Shown: positions 17,497 to 26,355 of the stretch, in pieces
Layout of the letters: each line of letters opens with the position of its first letter
How positions within the stretch are numbered: position 1 is the stretch's first letter
Source: an uncultured Eubacterium sp.
Lineage (GTDB): Bacteria > Bacillota > Clostridia > Oscillospirales > Acutalibacteraceae
Reading direction: 5' to 3'
DNA: 64,000 nt
Assembly: GCA_910583925.1 (NCBI GenBank)
Contig: CAJTZJ010000010.1
Coordinates: 1 to 64,000 of the forward strand
Made by a program: the position numbers and the translations under genes
Notes under the pieces: generated by a model
Databases searched by the model: none
What the model was told of the DNA's origin: nothing
What the model saw: only the letters and a program-made list of their open reading frames with translations

Positions 17497-17530
17497 TTTG
17501 TTGCGGAAAATCCGTTAATAAAAAAATTTC

Positions 17531-17567
17531 AGGCAGGGAGACAGTAGATAATACAGTATCCCTGCCT
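17531..17567 (-). terminator. Terminator of the dehydratase-type operon
   Basis: AGGCAGGGA (17531-17539) pairs with TCCCTGCCT (17559-17567). Read on the minus strand the stem is followed by a long T run, so it mainly ends the minus-strand operon; it may also serve the plus-strand gene. Confidence 0.75.
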
Positions 17568-17588
17568 ATTATAATTATTCGTAAATGT

Positions 17589-18284
17589 TTATTGTTTGGC
17601 TTTTTTTATATGCAGTTCTTTCATACCCTCAACCTCATCGCAGATTTCTTTAAGATTGCAGGTTGAGCAATCAAAAATAACATTGTCAAGTATGTGATTA
17701 AGTGCCGATGTAGTGCTTTTTATTTTGTCAGCAAGCATCAACAGCTCATCAAATTTTTCAAACTGTGTTATAAAAATTATCTGTGCGCTTTTAACAATAG
17801 GATTTTTGAGGTATTCCTGTAAAAGTACACTGCCGTAATCAGCAAAGGTAATGCCTTTTTTTACTGCTTTTTTGCTTACTCGTATTTGCTCCCTCATACT
17901 GAGCGCAGATGCTCTGGTCATAAATCCGTCGGGAGAACAGCTGTATCTTATAAGCTCAAGTGCCTTTATTCTATCAAAGGCTGTTTCCTCGTCAATTTCC
18001 TCAATTTCAAGCAAAATGATTTTGCCGAAGGCAGTATCCTGTTGAATGTCGGGTATATCCTTGCCGTAAAGGCAGATTGAATTGTCAAACTGCATACTGC
18101 TGGTAACAGCCATTGTGCTTATACATGGTTTCTGGCTTCCGCCAAGTTCATAGGCAGTATCCTTTAAAAGCAATATAGCATTTTTATCGCCTTGCTTAAG
18201 CGAAACTTTTTTATAAGAAAAGCGTTTTTCACAGGGTGGCAGCAGATCCTTTATCTGCCTGATGAGCTGATTATAAAGTACCAT
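17589..18284 (-). CDS. Uncharacterised Cys-motif protein of the dehydratase-type operon
   Basis: 231 residues, last gene of the operon. The C-terminus carries C-x2-C-x5-C in DCSTCNLKEICDEVEGM, a possible Fe-S site, and a further GGSQKPC motif lies near residue 50. Such proteins have been labelled CO dehydrogenase/acetyl-CoA synthase beta-like by automated annotation; I cannot confirm homology, and the length is far below that of true AcsB/CdhC. Its start overlaps the stop of the 52-residue peptide gene by one base. Likely role: cluster assembly, electron transfer or regulation in the operon's enzyme. Confidence 0.6.
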   Translation of the reverse strand: MVLYNQLIRQIKDLLPPCEKRFSYKKVSLKQGDKNAILLLKDTAYELGGSQKPCISTMAVTSSMQFDNSICLYGKDIPDIQQDTAFGKIILLEIEEIDEETAFDRIKALELIRYSCSPDGFMTRASALSMREQIRVSKKAVKKGITFADYGSVLLQEYLKNPIVKSAQIIFITQFEKFDELLMLADKIKSTTSALNHILDNVIFDCSTCNLKEICDEVEGMKELHIKKAKQ

Positions 18285-18442
18285 TACAGCTTTCTGTCCT
18301 TTTCGATATTATCATAATGCTTACCGAGAAGCTCATAAATTTTACGAACAAGCTTCATATCAAGATTGAAAAAATAAATGCCGAAAGTTAAAACAAAAAG
18401 CACGGCAAGAACAATTAAAATAATAATTAAAACCTTTAACAT
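18284..18442 (-). CDS. 52-residue single-pass membrane peptide
   Basis: Starts at MLKVLIIILIVLAVLFVLTF, a strongly hydrophobic helix (about residues 3-25), followed by a charged tail with KLVRKIYELLGKHYDN. Both ends overlap neighbouring genes by one base (TAATG), so it is translationally coupled and very likely real. It could anchor the operon's products at the membrane. Too short to be found by most ORF screens. Confidence 0.65.
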   Translation of the reverse strand: MLKVLIIILIVLAVLFVLTFGIYFFNLDMKLVRKIYELLGKHYDNIEKDRKL

Positions 18443-19233
18443 TATGCCATTCCTTTCTGCCTTGCATATTCAGCAGCACCAAGTGCACCCATAAGCTGAG
18501 GGTCAATATCAAGGTCAACAACCTTTATTTTAAGTACATGCTCAATAGCCTTTTTAAGACCGGCATTTTTTGCGCATCCGCCGGTAAGTGTGATACTGTC
18601 TGTTGCTCCTGCTTTTTTTGCCATAACAAAGCAGCGCTTTGCTACAGCAAGCTGAATACCTGCTGCAATTTCGTCCATAGGTTTGCCCTCACCGACAAGA
18701 GAGATAACCTCTGATTCGGCAAACACAGTACACTGCGCTGTAATCGGAATTGTATTTTTTGCCTGCAAGGAAAGCTGACAGAATTCAGGCAAGGTCATTT
18801 CAAAGGCGTTTGCCATAGCTTCAAAAAAGCGTCCTGTGCCTGCTGCACATTTATCATTCATGGCAAAGTTTTTAACGGTTCCGTCAGCATCAATAGCGAT
18901 ACCCTTAACATCCTGACCGCCGATATCAATAATAGCTTTAACCTCCGGATTGGTTACATGAACACCCATTGCATGACAGCTGATTTCGGAAATGTTTTCA
19001 TCAGCAAAAGGCACCTTGTTTCTTCCGTATCCTGTACCGATTAAATAGCTTAGCTCCTCAGCTGATTTGATATCATCAACCTTGTTGATAGCCTCTTCAA
19101 GTGCAAGCTCGGCACTTTTAACAGGATTAATCTTGCTTCTGATTGTTGCATCGGAAACAATTTTACCCTCTTCATTCAGTATTACACATTTTGCATAGGT
19201 TGAACCTACATCACATCCACCAAAATATTTCAT
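18442..19233 (-). CDS. 2-hydroxyacyl-CoA dehydratase activase (HgdC/BadF family ATPase)
   Basis: 263 residues, ASKHA fold. The phosphate loop is GGCDVGSTYAKCVI, the second is IDIGGQDVKGI, and adenosine binding is TGGCAKNAG. Cys129 (NDKCAAGTGRF) and Cys168 (AQCTVFAESEVISL) match the two ligands with which each monomer holds half of the bridging [4Fe-4S] cluster in HgdC. It injects one electron at very low potential into its dehydratase or reductase partner with ATP hydrolysis. The partners are the two genes just upstream. Confidence 0.93.
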   Translation of the reverse strand: MKYFGGCDVGSTYAKCVILNEEGKIVSDATIRSKINPVKSAELALEEAINKVDDIKSAEELSYLIGTGYGRNKVPFADENISEISCHAMGVHVTNPEVKAIIDIGGQDVKGIAIDADGTVKNFAMNDKCAAGTGRFFEAMANAFEMTLPEFCQLSLQAKNTIPITAQCTVFAESEVISLVGEGKPMDEIAAGIQLAVAKRCFVMAKKAGATDSITLTGGCAKNAGLKKAIEHVLKIKVVDLDIDPQLMGALGAAEYARQKGMA

Positions 19234-19255
19234 ATGTATTATCTCCTTATTCTAA

Positions 19256-20797
19256 TTACCAAGCCATTGTATCGTCAAAATCCACAAGTGTAGGATCTAC
19301 AGGTTCCTCCTGCAGAACAGTTGTCATATATTTGTTAATCTGTTCACGCATGTCCCGTCTTGAAATTGTTCTTGGATCCATAAGATCCTGAGGAACCCAT
19401 ATGAAATTAATATTTCTTTCTCTTGCCTGATCGTCAAAAATACCGTTAAGACCGTCCATACCCTTGCAGGATATCTGGTCATACATAATTACGGTGTCAG
19501 CATTGAATTCTTCGCATATTCTCCAAAGCTCATCAACAACATTCTGATATCCGCCTTTGGTATGCTTTCTCATAGTTGTTCGCTGAAGTGTTTTGGCATA
19601 TGTAGCAAGTGATTTGTCTTTATTTTCTGTATCATACATTATGTAGGAAATCATGGTTTCCATATCCATAACAACATTGATACCCCAGCAGTTTTCAAGC
19701 CAGTTTGCAAGGCTTGTGTAGTAGTTTGCAGGGCAGGACCAAACGATGGCCCTGTGGCGCATTTCCTTTGAAACCTTTTCTTTTTTTTCATAGCCTTTCA
19801 TCATGAGCCTGTTAACCTTTTTATCGGTTTTCAGGAATCGTTTGTCAAAGCCGCCTGAAAGATGAAAATAGAATAATCGGTAAAGCCAGAAGGTAGCACC
19901 TGTCATCTGCGGATAATCTGTTTTGTTTACATCCCATTTCTGAAGCTCATAATCAAGCTGCTTGTTATAGATTTTCATTGCTTCAAAATAAGCATTCCAA
20001 TCAAATGTTTCGCCTGTTTGCTCTTCAATGAATTTAATACAGGATTTAACCTCATCAACAGCATATTCCTGAACCTCTTCTTCAGTATATCGAAGTGGTA
20101 CATTAACAACATGTGAGGGAAGATTAAAGCGTCTGTCAATATATGCAGAGTTCATTGTTGAACCATCGCAGGGCATATTGCAGGATAAAAAGCATTTGCC
20201 GAACATCGGATAATCATCGTTGATTGCAACACCTGCCTCGGCAGACGGAAGCGGACATACATCTGCAGGAACACCATAGCTTTCGGTAAGATCCAGATAG
20301 GGCGGAGTAATATGCTGATCAACCATTGATGAAAGAAAAATCGGAATTGTCTGTACCGGTACACCGTAAAGATTCGGGAATCCCGCCATAAGCTCAAAGG
20401 AGAAAAGCTCATCCATACAAACAACCTTGTCAGAGAATTTATCGTTCGGATGAAAATGCTTATCATGCTTGAAAAGCATATGAATCATATCGGTAGTATG
20501 CTTGATAATTGCATCAAAATGAAGATGAGCAATGCGAAGATGCGTGCCGCGCAGGCCCTCAACATGGCGGTCTATCCACGCCGGAGCTGAAAGATAGCTT
20601 GCCATCCAACGATAGCTCCATAAGCCTTTAACGGTTGATACAGGCGCCTTAAGTACCATTTTAATCATATCTTTCCAGGTAATAAGCCATCGGTAATAAT
20701 CGTACATTGTGTCTTTAAATCCGCGCCATTCCCGGTGTTTTAAGATGCCTGTTTTAGGATGATGCAGATTTCCGAGATTTTTAGGCTGATTTGCCAT
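19256..20797 (-). CDS. 2-hydroxyacyl-CoA dehydratase / double-cubane-type subunit (large)
   Basis: 513 residues from the ATG at 20797, which has AGGAGG upstream and follows the previous stop by one base; the longer frame to 20935 runs inside the upstream gene and is rejected. Contains FLSCNMPCDGS, YDQISCKGMDG and the family tail QDLMDPRTISRRDMREQINKYM, giving candidate Cys ligands for a [4Fe-4S] or double-cubane cluster. It pairs with the next upstream gene as the two-subunit core of an HgdAB/BcrBC-like enzyme. It is longer than HgdA/HgdB (usually about 380-480). Substrate unknown. Confidence 0.85.
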   Translation of the reverse strand: MANQPKNLGNLHHPKTGILKHREWRGFKDTMYDYYRWLITWKDMIKMVLKAPVSTVKGLWSYRWMASYLSAPAWIDRHVEGLRGTHLRIAHLHFDAIIKHTTDMIHMLFKHDKHFHPNDKFSDKVVCMDELFSFELMAGFPNLYGVPVQTIPIFLSSMVDQHITPPYLDLTESYGVPADVCPLPSAEAGVAINDDYPMFGKCFLSCNMPCDGSTMNSAYIDRRFNLPSHVVNVPLRYTEEEVQEYAVDEVKSCIKFIEEQTGETFDWNAYFEAMKIYNKQLDYELQKWDVNKTDYPQMTGATFWLYRLFYFHLSGGFDKRFLKTDKKVNRLMMKGYEKKEKVSKEMRHRAIVWSCPANYYTSLANWLENCWGINVVMDMETMISYIMYDTENKDKSLATYAKTLQRTTMRKHTKGGYQNVVDELWRICEEFNADTVIMYDQISCKGMDGLNGIFDDQARERNINFIWVPQDLMDPRTISRRDMREQINKYMTTVLQEEPVDPTLVDFDDTMAW

Positions 20798-20798
20798 C

Positions 20799-21995
20799 TT
20801 ACTTCGCCTCCTTTTTCTTCTGAATTTTTTTGATTTCAAGGCTTTCAACAAAAGCCTGAACGCGTGTTCTGAGCTGACCGGATGCACTTGCGGTATACTG
20901 TCTGTCAACCGTAACGGACGGAATGCCGAATTCATTGGTCATAATATGTGAAGCAAGTGCTCTTTCATATCCCCAGTATTCGCAGAATTTAATCTGCTCA
21001 TAGATTACACCATCTGCGTGGTAATCGTTAACAAGCTGTTTTACATATTCTTTTCTGCCGTCAACCTTTTCCTTGCTCATATAACGGGGACACTGGCAGG
21101 TTTTCATATAATGAAGTACAATCTGCTCAAGTACATCGCCGTCGTCAGAAAGGTGAATTTCTTCTCTTCCGGGAAGGGAGCCGAAGCAGTATCGGTCTGC
21201 AACAACAAGAGCGCCTGAGTCTTCAATCAGCTTTGTGAAATCAGGGTCATCCATTTCTGAGCCGACAACAACAACCTTGGCCCGATAATTCTTTTTTTCA
21301 TCGGGTATTCTTGTTTTTAACTCTTCGGCTGTTTCACGCAGCTTATCAATAATCAGATATTTCGGACAGCAATATGTAACAAGGTTGATAACATGAAATT
21401 CATATCCGGTTATTCTTGGGTTTTCTTCTTTTCTGTATTCTCCGATTTCGGTAATCAATCGGCAGATTTCATTATGCTCTTCAACGGCCTTGCGAAGCGA
21501 ATCGTCGCTGATATCAATGCCGTAAACCTCTTTCAACTTATCAAGCACCTTAATCTGCATCTGATTTCTGTAATGCTTAATTGTATGCGGCTCTATCTTG
21601 AACGGAATATCCGCAACGGTTAAAAAGAACTTTTCGTTTTCAACAAGATTAAGCAGAGTAAAATGCTCGTAGCATCTGTTCATTTCCGAGCAGGACTCCG
21701 AAGCAATAAGAGCAGATAGAAAGTTGTATCCTCCCTCAATTGCACGCTCTAAAATTGCCTTTGAATATCCGCAGAGATATGAGCTCAGATAATAAGTTGC
21801 AATATCCATAGAGCCTGTTCGGGGTGCTCTGAGCCTTACGGAAAAGCAGTTGTCAAGATTGAGCAACACTTCCGGAATGTGATAGCAGGTATAGGCCAGC
21901 GCCTTTTTACCCTCTGAGGTTGCCTGCTTTACAAAATCATTATTCGCTTCCTGCAGCAGGTTTTCAAAATAAATTAAATGTTTTAAATCCTTCAT
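20799..21995 (-). CDS. 2-hydroxyacyl-CoA dehydratase / double-cubane-type subunit (small)
   Basis: 398 residues, the usual length for HgdB-like proteins. Candidate cluster ligands are Cys102 in ASESCSEMNRCYEH, a Cys of TCQCPRYM and the Cys of IKFCEYWGYE, the three-Cys pattern of the family. The C-terminal FGIPSVTVDRQYTASASGQLRTRVQAF is the conserved closing motif (family: E-x-L-R-T-R-x-x-A-F). It starts one base inside the CooC-like gene stop. Works with the 513-residue subunit and the activase. Confidence 0.88.
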   Translation of the reverse strand: MKDLKHLIYFENLLQEANNDFVKQATSEGKKALAYTCYHIPEVLLNLDNCFSVRLRAPRTGSMDIATYYLSSYLCGYSKAILERAIEGGYNFLSALIASESCSEMNRCYEHFTLLNLVENEKFFLTVADIPFKIEPHTIKHYRNQMQIKVLDKLKEVYGIDISDDSLRKAVEEHNEICRLITEIGEYRKEENPRITGYEFHVINLVTYCCPKYLIIDKLRETAEELKTRIPDEKKNYRAKVVVVGSEMDDPDFTKLIEDSGALVVADRYCFGSLPGREEIHLSDDGDVLEQIVLHYMKTCQCPRYMSKEKVDGRKEYVKQLVNDYHADGVIYEQIKFCEYWGYERALASHIMTNEFGIPSVTVDRQYTASASGQLRTRVQAFVESLEIKKIQKKKEAK

Positions 21996-22756
21996 TAAAT
22001 TACCCCTATTCTGTTCAGTGCGTTTTTAACACCATTAACAACATTTGACTCTGCAGGAAGATTGAAAATATTTTCACCCTGTATATCAAACATTGATAAA
22101 TTTTTATCATCAGCAATATAGCTGATAACCTCTATACCGTTTGTATTGATATATTCCTTAAGAGTTTCATCTGCCATACGGTTAACAATTGCACCGATTT
22201 TATCATACATAACAAGCTCGTCAGCTACGCTTTTGATTGTATTTATAACCTGACATCCCTTTCTGCTCGGATCGGTAATAAGCAAAAGATGTGTAACCTT
22301 TTCCATAACTCGTCTGTTAATCTGCTCAATGCCCGCCTCTCCATCTATTACAACATAGTCAAACTCATTGGAAAGAATCGCAATAACCTCTTTAAGATAT
22401 GAGTTAATTTTGCAGTAGCAACCTGCAGTTTCAGGTCTTCCTACAGCGATAAAGGAATAGCCGTCAGTTTCAACAAGAGCATCAAATATACGATACTTTG
22501 CTTCACCGAGAAGCTCAATAGCGCTTCTTGAATCACCTTCATCAACAGAAGTAATAATCTCTTTTCTGATATCGTCTATTGTCATTTTTACATCAATGCC
22601 AAGTGCTGTTGAAAGCCCTACAGCAGGATCGGCATCAATGGCAAGTATTTTTTTGTCCGGATATTTTTCTACCAGACAGCGTACAATTGTTGCAGAAAGC
22701 GAGGTTTTTCCAACTCCGCCTTTTCCTGCAACAGCAATTATTGTTGCTTTATTCAT
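21995..22756 (-). CDS. CooC-like MinD/ParA-family ATPase
   Basis: 253 residues. Deviant Walker A GKGGVGKT (11-18), IDADPAVGLS and VVIDGEAGIEQINRR follow the CooC pattern, and Cys113/Cys115 in AGCYCK match the CXC pair with which CooC dimers bind nickel or zinc. CooC inserts nickel into CO dehydrogenase; here no CooS/CODH catalytic subunit is nearby, so this copy probably matures or delivers a cluster to the dehydratase-type subunits of the same operon. First gene of the operon; a good promoter lies just upstream. Confidence 0.85.
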   Translation of the reverse strand: MNKATIIAVAGKGGVGKTSLSATIVRCLVEKYPDKKILAIDADPAVGLSTALGIDVKMTIDDIRKEIITSVDEGDSRSAIELLGEAKYRIFDALVETDGYSFIAVGRPETAGCYCKINSYLKEVIAILSNEFDYVVIDGEAGIEQINRRVMEKVTHLLLITDPSRKGCQVINTIKSVADELVMYDKIGAIVNRMADETLKEYINTNGIEVISYIADDKNLSMFDIQGENIFNLPAESNVVNGVKNALNRIGVI

Positions 22757-22774
22757 TATTCATCACCATTTAAT

Positions 22775-22803
22775 ATTATAATGGTTATTAGACAATAAAT
22801 CAA
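22775..22803 (-). promoter_or_regulatory. Promoter of the CooC/dehydratase-type operon
   Basis: On the minus strand TTGATT (22798-22803), a 17-bp spacer and TATAAT (22775-22780), 19 bp before the start codon. Confidence 0.6.
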
Positions 22804-22852
22804 TAATGTTGATATTATTTTCACAATAAAAACAGTCCGTCTCATAACAAAA

Positions 22853-22877
22853 AAGACAGCTCGTTATGAGCTGTCTT
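22853..22877 (-). terminator. Terminator of the APH-type kinase gene
   Basis: AAGACAGCTC (22853-22862) pairs with GAGCTGTCTT (22868-22877); on the minus strand a T run follows. Confidence 0.8.
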
Positions 22878-22900
22878 AATCGATTGTTTTTATTGATAAT

Positions 22901-23641
22901 TTATTCAAAATCAACAACATTTACCCAAGAATCCAGAAGAGCTTTTTCTTCTTCAATATTTTTGGTGCTTTCTGAGCATGCAACGATTGGCATCCACTGC
23001 TGAACAAGCTGCTTTGGAATATCTGCCTTTTTGCAGAAGAGGTTAAGATATTTTTCAGCTAATGCTCGGTTATCCTGAAGGCAGAATAAAAGATAGGTTC
23101 TTGCCGCATCTGCGGATGCGTTGCCCTGTGTTGCGTGAGCCCAGTCAATTACATAGTATTCATCATCGGGTGTTACTATGATGTTTGACGGACAGAAGTC
23201 GCCGTGAAGCACCTTGTTGTGCTTTTTAACGCCCTCCAAGCGATTATGAAGATCAAATCGAATAGTTGCTTCATATGCTGATGCGCTGATTTTAGCGTGC
23301 ATCTTATCTTTGATTTTGTTGAGATGAATAGCTTTCTTTGAATGGATTTCAAGCTGAAGTTCAACGAATTTTTCAAGAAATTCATCTTCTTTTTCAGGAT
23401 TTTCAGCCATAAGTTCTGAAAGCGTTTTTCCCTCAATATATTCTCTTGTGATAGCCCAGCCGTTTTCGGTTTTCTTAACATCAAGGAGCTTTGGGATTCT
23501 TAATCCTGTTTCCTCAACTCTTGCAGTGTTCAGTGCTTCATTAAGCACCTCTGCCTTTGTAAATGTTTCGTCAAATTCTTTAACAAGCTGATTGCCGTCA
23601 CGATAAATTTTCTTGTGTTCTCTTTCTTTAATTGTTGCCAT
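22901..23641 (-). CDS. Aminoglycoside/choline-kinase-family phosphotransferase
   Basis: 246 residues with the Brenner motif HGDFCPSNIIV and the metal-binding VIDWAHA that follows, the hallmarks of the APH/ChoK fold. In chromosomal Firmicutes contexts such proteins phosphorylate small metabolites (choline, fructosamine, homoserine-like) more often than antibiotics; the substrate cannot be read here. N-terminal half holds KIYRDGNQLVKEF, a beta-hairpin typical of the ATP lobe. Own promoter and terminator, so monocistronic. No resistance island around it. Confidence 0.8.
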   Translation of the reverse strand: MATIKEREHKKIYRDGNQLVKEFDETFTKAEVLNEALNTARVEETGLRIPKLLDVKKTENGWAITREYIEGKTLSELMAENPEKEDEFLEKFVELQLEIHSKKAIHLNKIKDKMHAKISASAYEATIRFDLHNRLEGVKKHNKVLHGDFCPSNIIVTPDDEYYVIDWAHATQGNASADAARTYLLFCLQDNRALAEKYLNLFCKKADIPKQLVQQWMPIVACSESTKNIEEEKALLDSWVNVVDFE

Positions 23642-23662
23642 AAAGACACCCCCTGTAAACTT

Positions 23663-23691
23663 ATTATATCTTAATCTGGTATAATATTCAA
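23663..23691 (-). promoter_or_regulatory. Promoter of the APH-type kinase gene
   Basis: Minus-strand TTGAAT (23686-23691), 17-bp spacer and TATAAT (23663-23668), in the 54-bp gap behind adhE. Confidence 0.65.
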
Positions 23692-23695
23692 GTAA

Positions 23696-26293
23696 TTAGT
23701 TGCCGTAGTATGCTCTGAGATACATATCCTTCATTTCGCTCATAAGAGGAAGTCTTGGGTTAGCACCTGTGCACTGGTCATCAAACGCCTGCTCAACCAT
23801 ATCATCAAGGTTATCAAGGAAATACTGCTCATCTACGCCGTAATCCTTAATGCACTTTTTGATACCGCAGTATTCTTTAAGCTCATCAACCTTTTTAATC
23901 AGTCCCTGAAGCTTATCTTCATCCGTCTTACCCTTAACACCGAGAGCGTCAGCAACCTGAGCATAGCGGGCAAGTGTGTGCGGATGATCATACTGGCTGA
24001 ATGTACCCATCTTGGTAGGAACCTCTGATGCGTTGAATTCAAGAACATAATCTATCATAAGTGCGTTTGCAACACCGTGAGGAAGATGATGGAAGGCACC
24101 AAGCTTATGAGCCATGGAATGGCAGATACCAAGGAATGCGTTTGCGAATGCCATACCTGCCATTGTAGCAGCGTTAGCCATTTTTTCTCTTGCAACCGGA
24201 TCATTAGGACCATTGTCATATGCTCTTGGAAGATACTCAAAGATATTTTTGAGTGCTTCAATTGCAAGGCCGTCGGTATATTCCGTTGCCATCATGGAAG
24301 CGTAAGCCTCAAGTGCGTGTGTCACAGCATCAATACCTGATGCTGATGTAAGACCCTTAGGTGCGTTCATATGGAAATCAGCATCAACAATTGCCATATT
24401 AGGAAGAAGCTCATAGTCAGCAAGCGGATATTTTGTTCCTGTTTTTTCATCCGTGATAACTGCGAACGGAGTAACCTCTGAGCCGGTACCTGCTGATGTA
24501 GGAATAGCAATAAAGTATGCTTTTTCTCCCATTTTCGGGAATGTGTAAACTCTCTTGCGGATATCCATAAATCTCATTGCAAGATCAAAGAAATCTACTT
24601 CCGGATGCTCATAAAGAACCCACATAATCTTAGCAGCATCCATTGCAGAACCGCCGCCTAATGCGATAATGCAATCCGGCTGGAATGCGTTAATCTGAGC
24701 AGCACCCTCTTTAGCACAAGCAAGTGTCGGATCCGGAGCAACATTGAAGAATGTTGAATGAACGATTCCCATGGAATCAAGCTTATCCGTAATAGCTTTT
24801 GTATAGCCGTTGTTGTAAAGGAATGAGTCTGTAACGATGAATACCTTTTTCTTATTCATAACTGTTCCAAGCTCATCAAGAGCAACAGGAAGACAGCCTT
24901 TTTTAATGTATACCTTTTCAGGCGCTCTGAACCAAAGCATATTTTCCCTTCTTTCTGCAACAGTTTTGATATTGAGTAAGTGTTTTACACCTACATTCTC
25001 TGATACGGAGTTGCCACCCCAAGAACCGCAGCCCAATGTAAGTGACGGTGCAAGATCAAAGTTGTAAAGATCGCCGATACCGCCGAATGAAGAAGGTGTA
25101 TTAACAAGAATACGGCAGGTTTTCATACGGGCAGCAAACTCGTCAATCTTAGCTCTTTCGGTTGTTTCATTAAGATATACGGATGAAGTATGACCGTAAC
25201 CGCCGTCTGCTACAAGCTGTTCAGCCTTCGCAAGTGCATCGCTGAAATCTTCGCTTTTGTACATAGCAAGAACAGGAGAAAGCTTTTCATGAGCGAATTC
25301 CTCGCTGATGTCTACGGATTCAACCTCACCGATAAGGATTTTCGTTTCTTCAGGAACCTCAACACCTGCAAGTGCAGCAATTGTTACAGGTTTCTGACCA
25401 ACAATTTTGGCATTAAGAGCACCGTTGATAATGATTGTTTTACGAACCTTTTCGATTTCGTCGTCTTTAAGGAAATAGCAGCCTCTGTCTTCAAACTCTT
25501 TGCGAACAGCCTTGTAAACCTTTTTGTCTACAATACAAGACTGCTCTGAAGCACAAATCATACCGTTATCAAATGTTTTAGAATGAATAATTGAGTTAAC
25601 TGCCTTGATGATGTCTGCGCTTTCATCAATAATAGCCGGAGTATTACCTGCACCAACACCGAGCGCAGGTTTTCCGCTTGAGTAAGCCGCCTTTACCATA
25701 CCGGGACCGCCTGTTGCAAGAATGATATCTGCTTCCTTCATAACAAGGTTGGTCATATCAAGTGACGGCGCATCAATCCATGAAATAATGTTTTTAGGTG
25801 CACCTGCCTCAACAGCAGCATCAAGAACGATTTTAGCAGCAGCAGCGGTTGAGTTTTTTGCTCTCGGATGTGGGGAAATAATGATACCGTTTCTTGTTTT
25901 AAGAGCAATAAGAGTTTTAAAAATTGCTGTTGAAGTAGGGTTAGTTGTTGGAATAACAGCAGCAATAACACCGATAGGGTCAGCAATTCTCATTGTTCCG
26001 AATGCCTTGTTTTCTTCAATAACACCGCAAGTCTTTGTGTTCTTATACTTATTATAAATGTACTCAGCAGCATAGTGGTTTTTTATAATCTTGTCTTCAA
26101 CAATTCCCATGCCTGTTTCTTCAACTGCCATTTTTGCAAGCGGAATTCTTGCCATATTAGCAGCCTTTGCAGCAGCAAGGAAAATTTTATCAACCTGCTC
26201 CTGTGTGTATGTTGAAAACTCTTTCTGAGCTGCACGAACTTTTGCAAGCTCTTCTTCAAGCTTTTCAACGCTGTCGATAATTTCTTTAGCCAT
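23696..26293 (-). CDS. adhE: Bifunctional acetaldehyde-CoA/alcohol dehydrogenase AdhE
   Basis: 865 residues, full length for AdhE. The N-terminal aldehyde dehydrogenase half has catalytic Cys247 in NGMICASEQS (Cys246 in the E. coli enzyme). The linker leads to the iron-dependent alcohol dehydrogenase half with GGGSAMDAAKIMW for NAD and HSMAHKLGAFHHLPHG for iron. It turns acetyl-CoA into ethanol with two NADH, the main redox outlet in mixed fermentation, and forms spirosomes in relatives. Two Rex-type operators and two candidate promoters upstream point to NADH/NAD-dependent control. Ribosome site GGAGG. Confidence 0.97.
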   Translation of the reverse strand: MAKEIIDSVEKLEEELAKVRAAQKEFSTYTQEQVDKIFLAAAKAANMARIPLAKMAVEETGMGIVEDKIIKNHYAAEYIYNKYKNTKTCGVIEENKAFGTMRIADPIGVIAAVIPTTNPTSTAIFKTLIALKTRNGIIISPHPRAKNSTAAAAKIVLDAAVEAGAPKNIISWIDAPSLDMTNLVMKEADIILATGGPGMVKAAYSSGKPALGVGAGNTPAIIDESADIIKAVNSIIHSKTFDNGMICASEQSCIVDKKVYKAVRKEFEDRGCYFLKDDEIEKVRKTIIINGALNAKIVGQKPVTIAALAGVEVPEETKILIGEVESVDISEEFAHEKLSPVLAMYKSEDFSDALAKAEQLVADGGYGHTSSVYLNETTERAKIDEFAARMKTCRILVNTPSSFGGIGDLYNFDLAPSLTLGCGSWGGNSVSENVGVKHLLNIKTVAERRENMLWFRAPEKVYIKKGCLPVALDELGTVMNKKKVFIVTDSFLYNNGYTKAITDKLDSMGIVHSTFFNVAPDPTLACAKEGAAQINAFQPDCIIALGGGSAMDAAKIMWVLYEHPEVDFFDLAMRFMDIRKRVYTFPKMGEKAYFIAIPTSAGTGSEVTPFAVITDEKTGTKYPLADYELLPNMAIVDADFHMNAPKGLTSASGIDAVTHALEAYASMMATEYTDGLAIEALKNIFEYLPRAYDNGPNDPVAREKMANAATMAGMAFANAFLGICHSMAHKLGAFHHLPHGVANALMIDYVLEFNASEVPTKMGTFSQYDHPHTLARYAQVADALGVKGKTDEDKLQGLIKKVDELKEYCGIKKCIKDYGVDEQYFLDNLDDMVEQAFDDQCTGANPRLPLMSEMKDMYLRAYYGN

Positions 26294-26325
26294 TTTTGTT
26301 ACCTCCGTAATCTGTGTGTTTGCAA

Positions 26326-26343
26326 TCGTTAATTATTTAACAA
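26326..26343 (-). promoter_or_regulatory. Rex operator 1 of adhE
   Basis: On the gene strand TTGTTAA-N4-TTAACGA, 13 of 14 half-site bases matching the Rex consensus TTGTTAA-N4-TTAACAA. It lies between the proximal -10 box and the start codon, where bound Rex would block transcription. Confidence 0.7.
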
Positions 26344-26355
26344 TCACTTGCCCAT

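Noticed and set aside
22901..23641. Aminoglycoside resistance gene
   Set aside because: Only the general APH fold is visible; own chromosomal promoter, no mobile element or resistance context.
23696..26293. Several long open frames antisense to adhE (for example 25190-25549 and 25722-26057 on the plus strand)
   Set aside because: They lack ribosome sites and known domains, and mirror the third-base pattern of adhE. AdhE itself is full length and well conserved.
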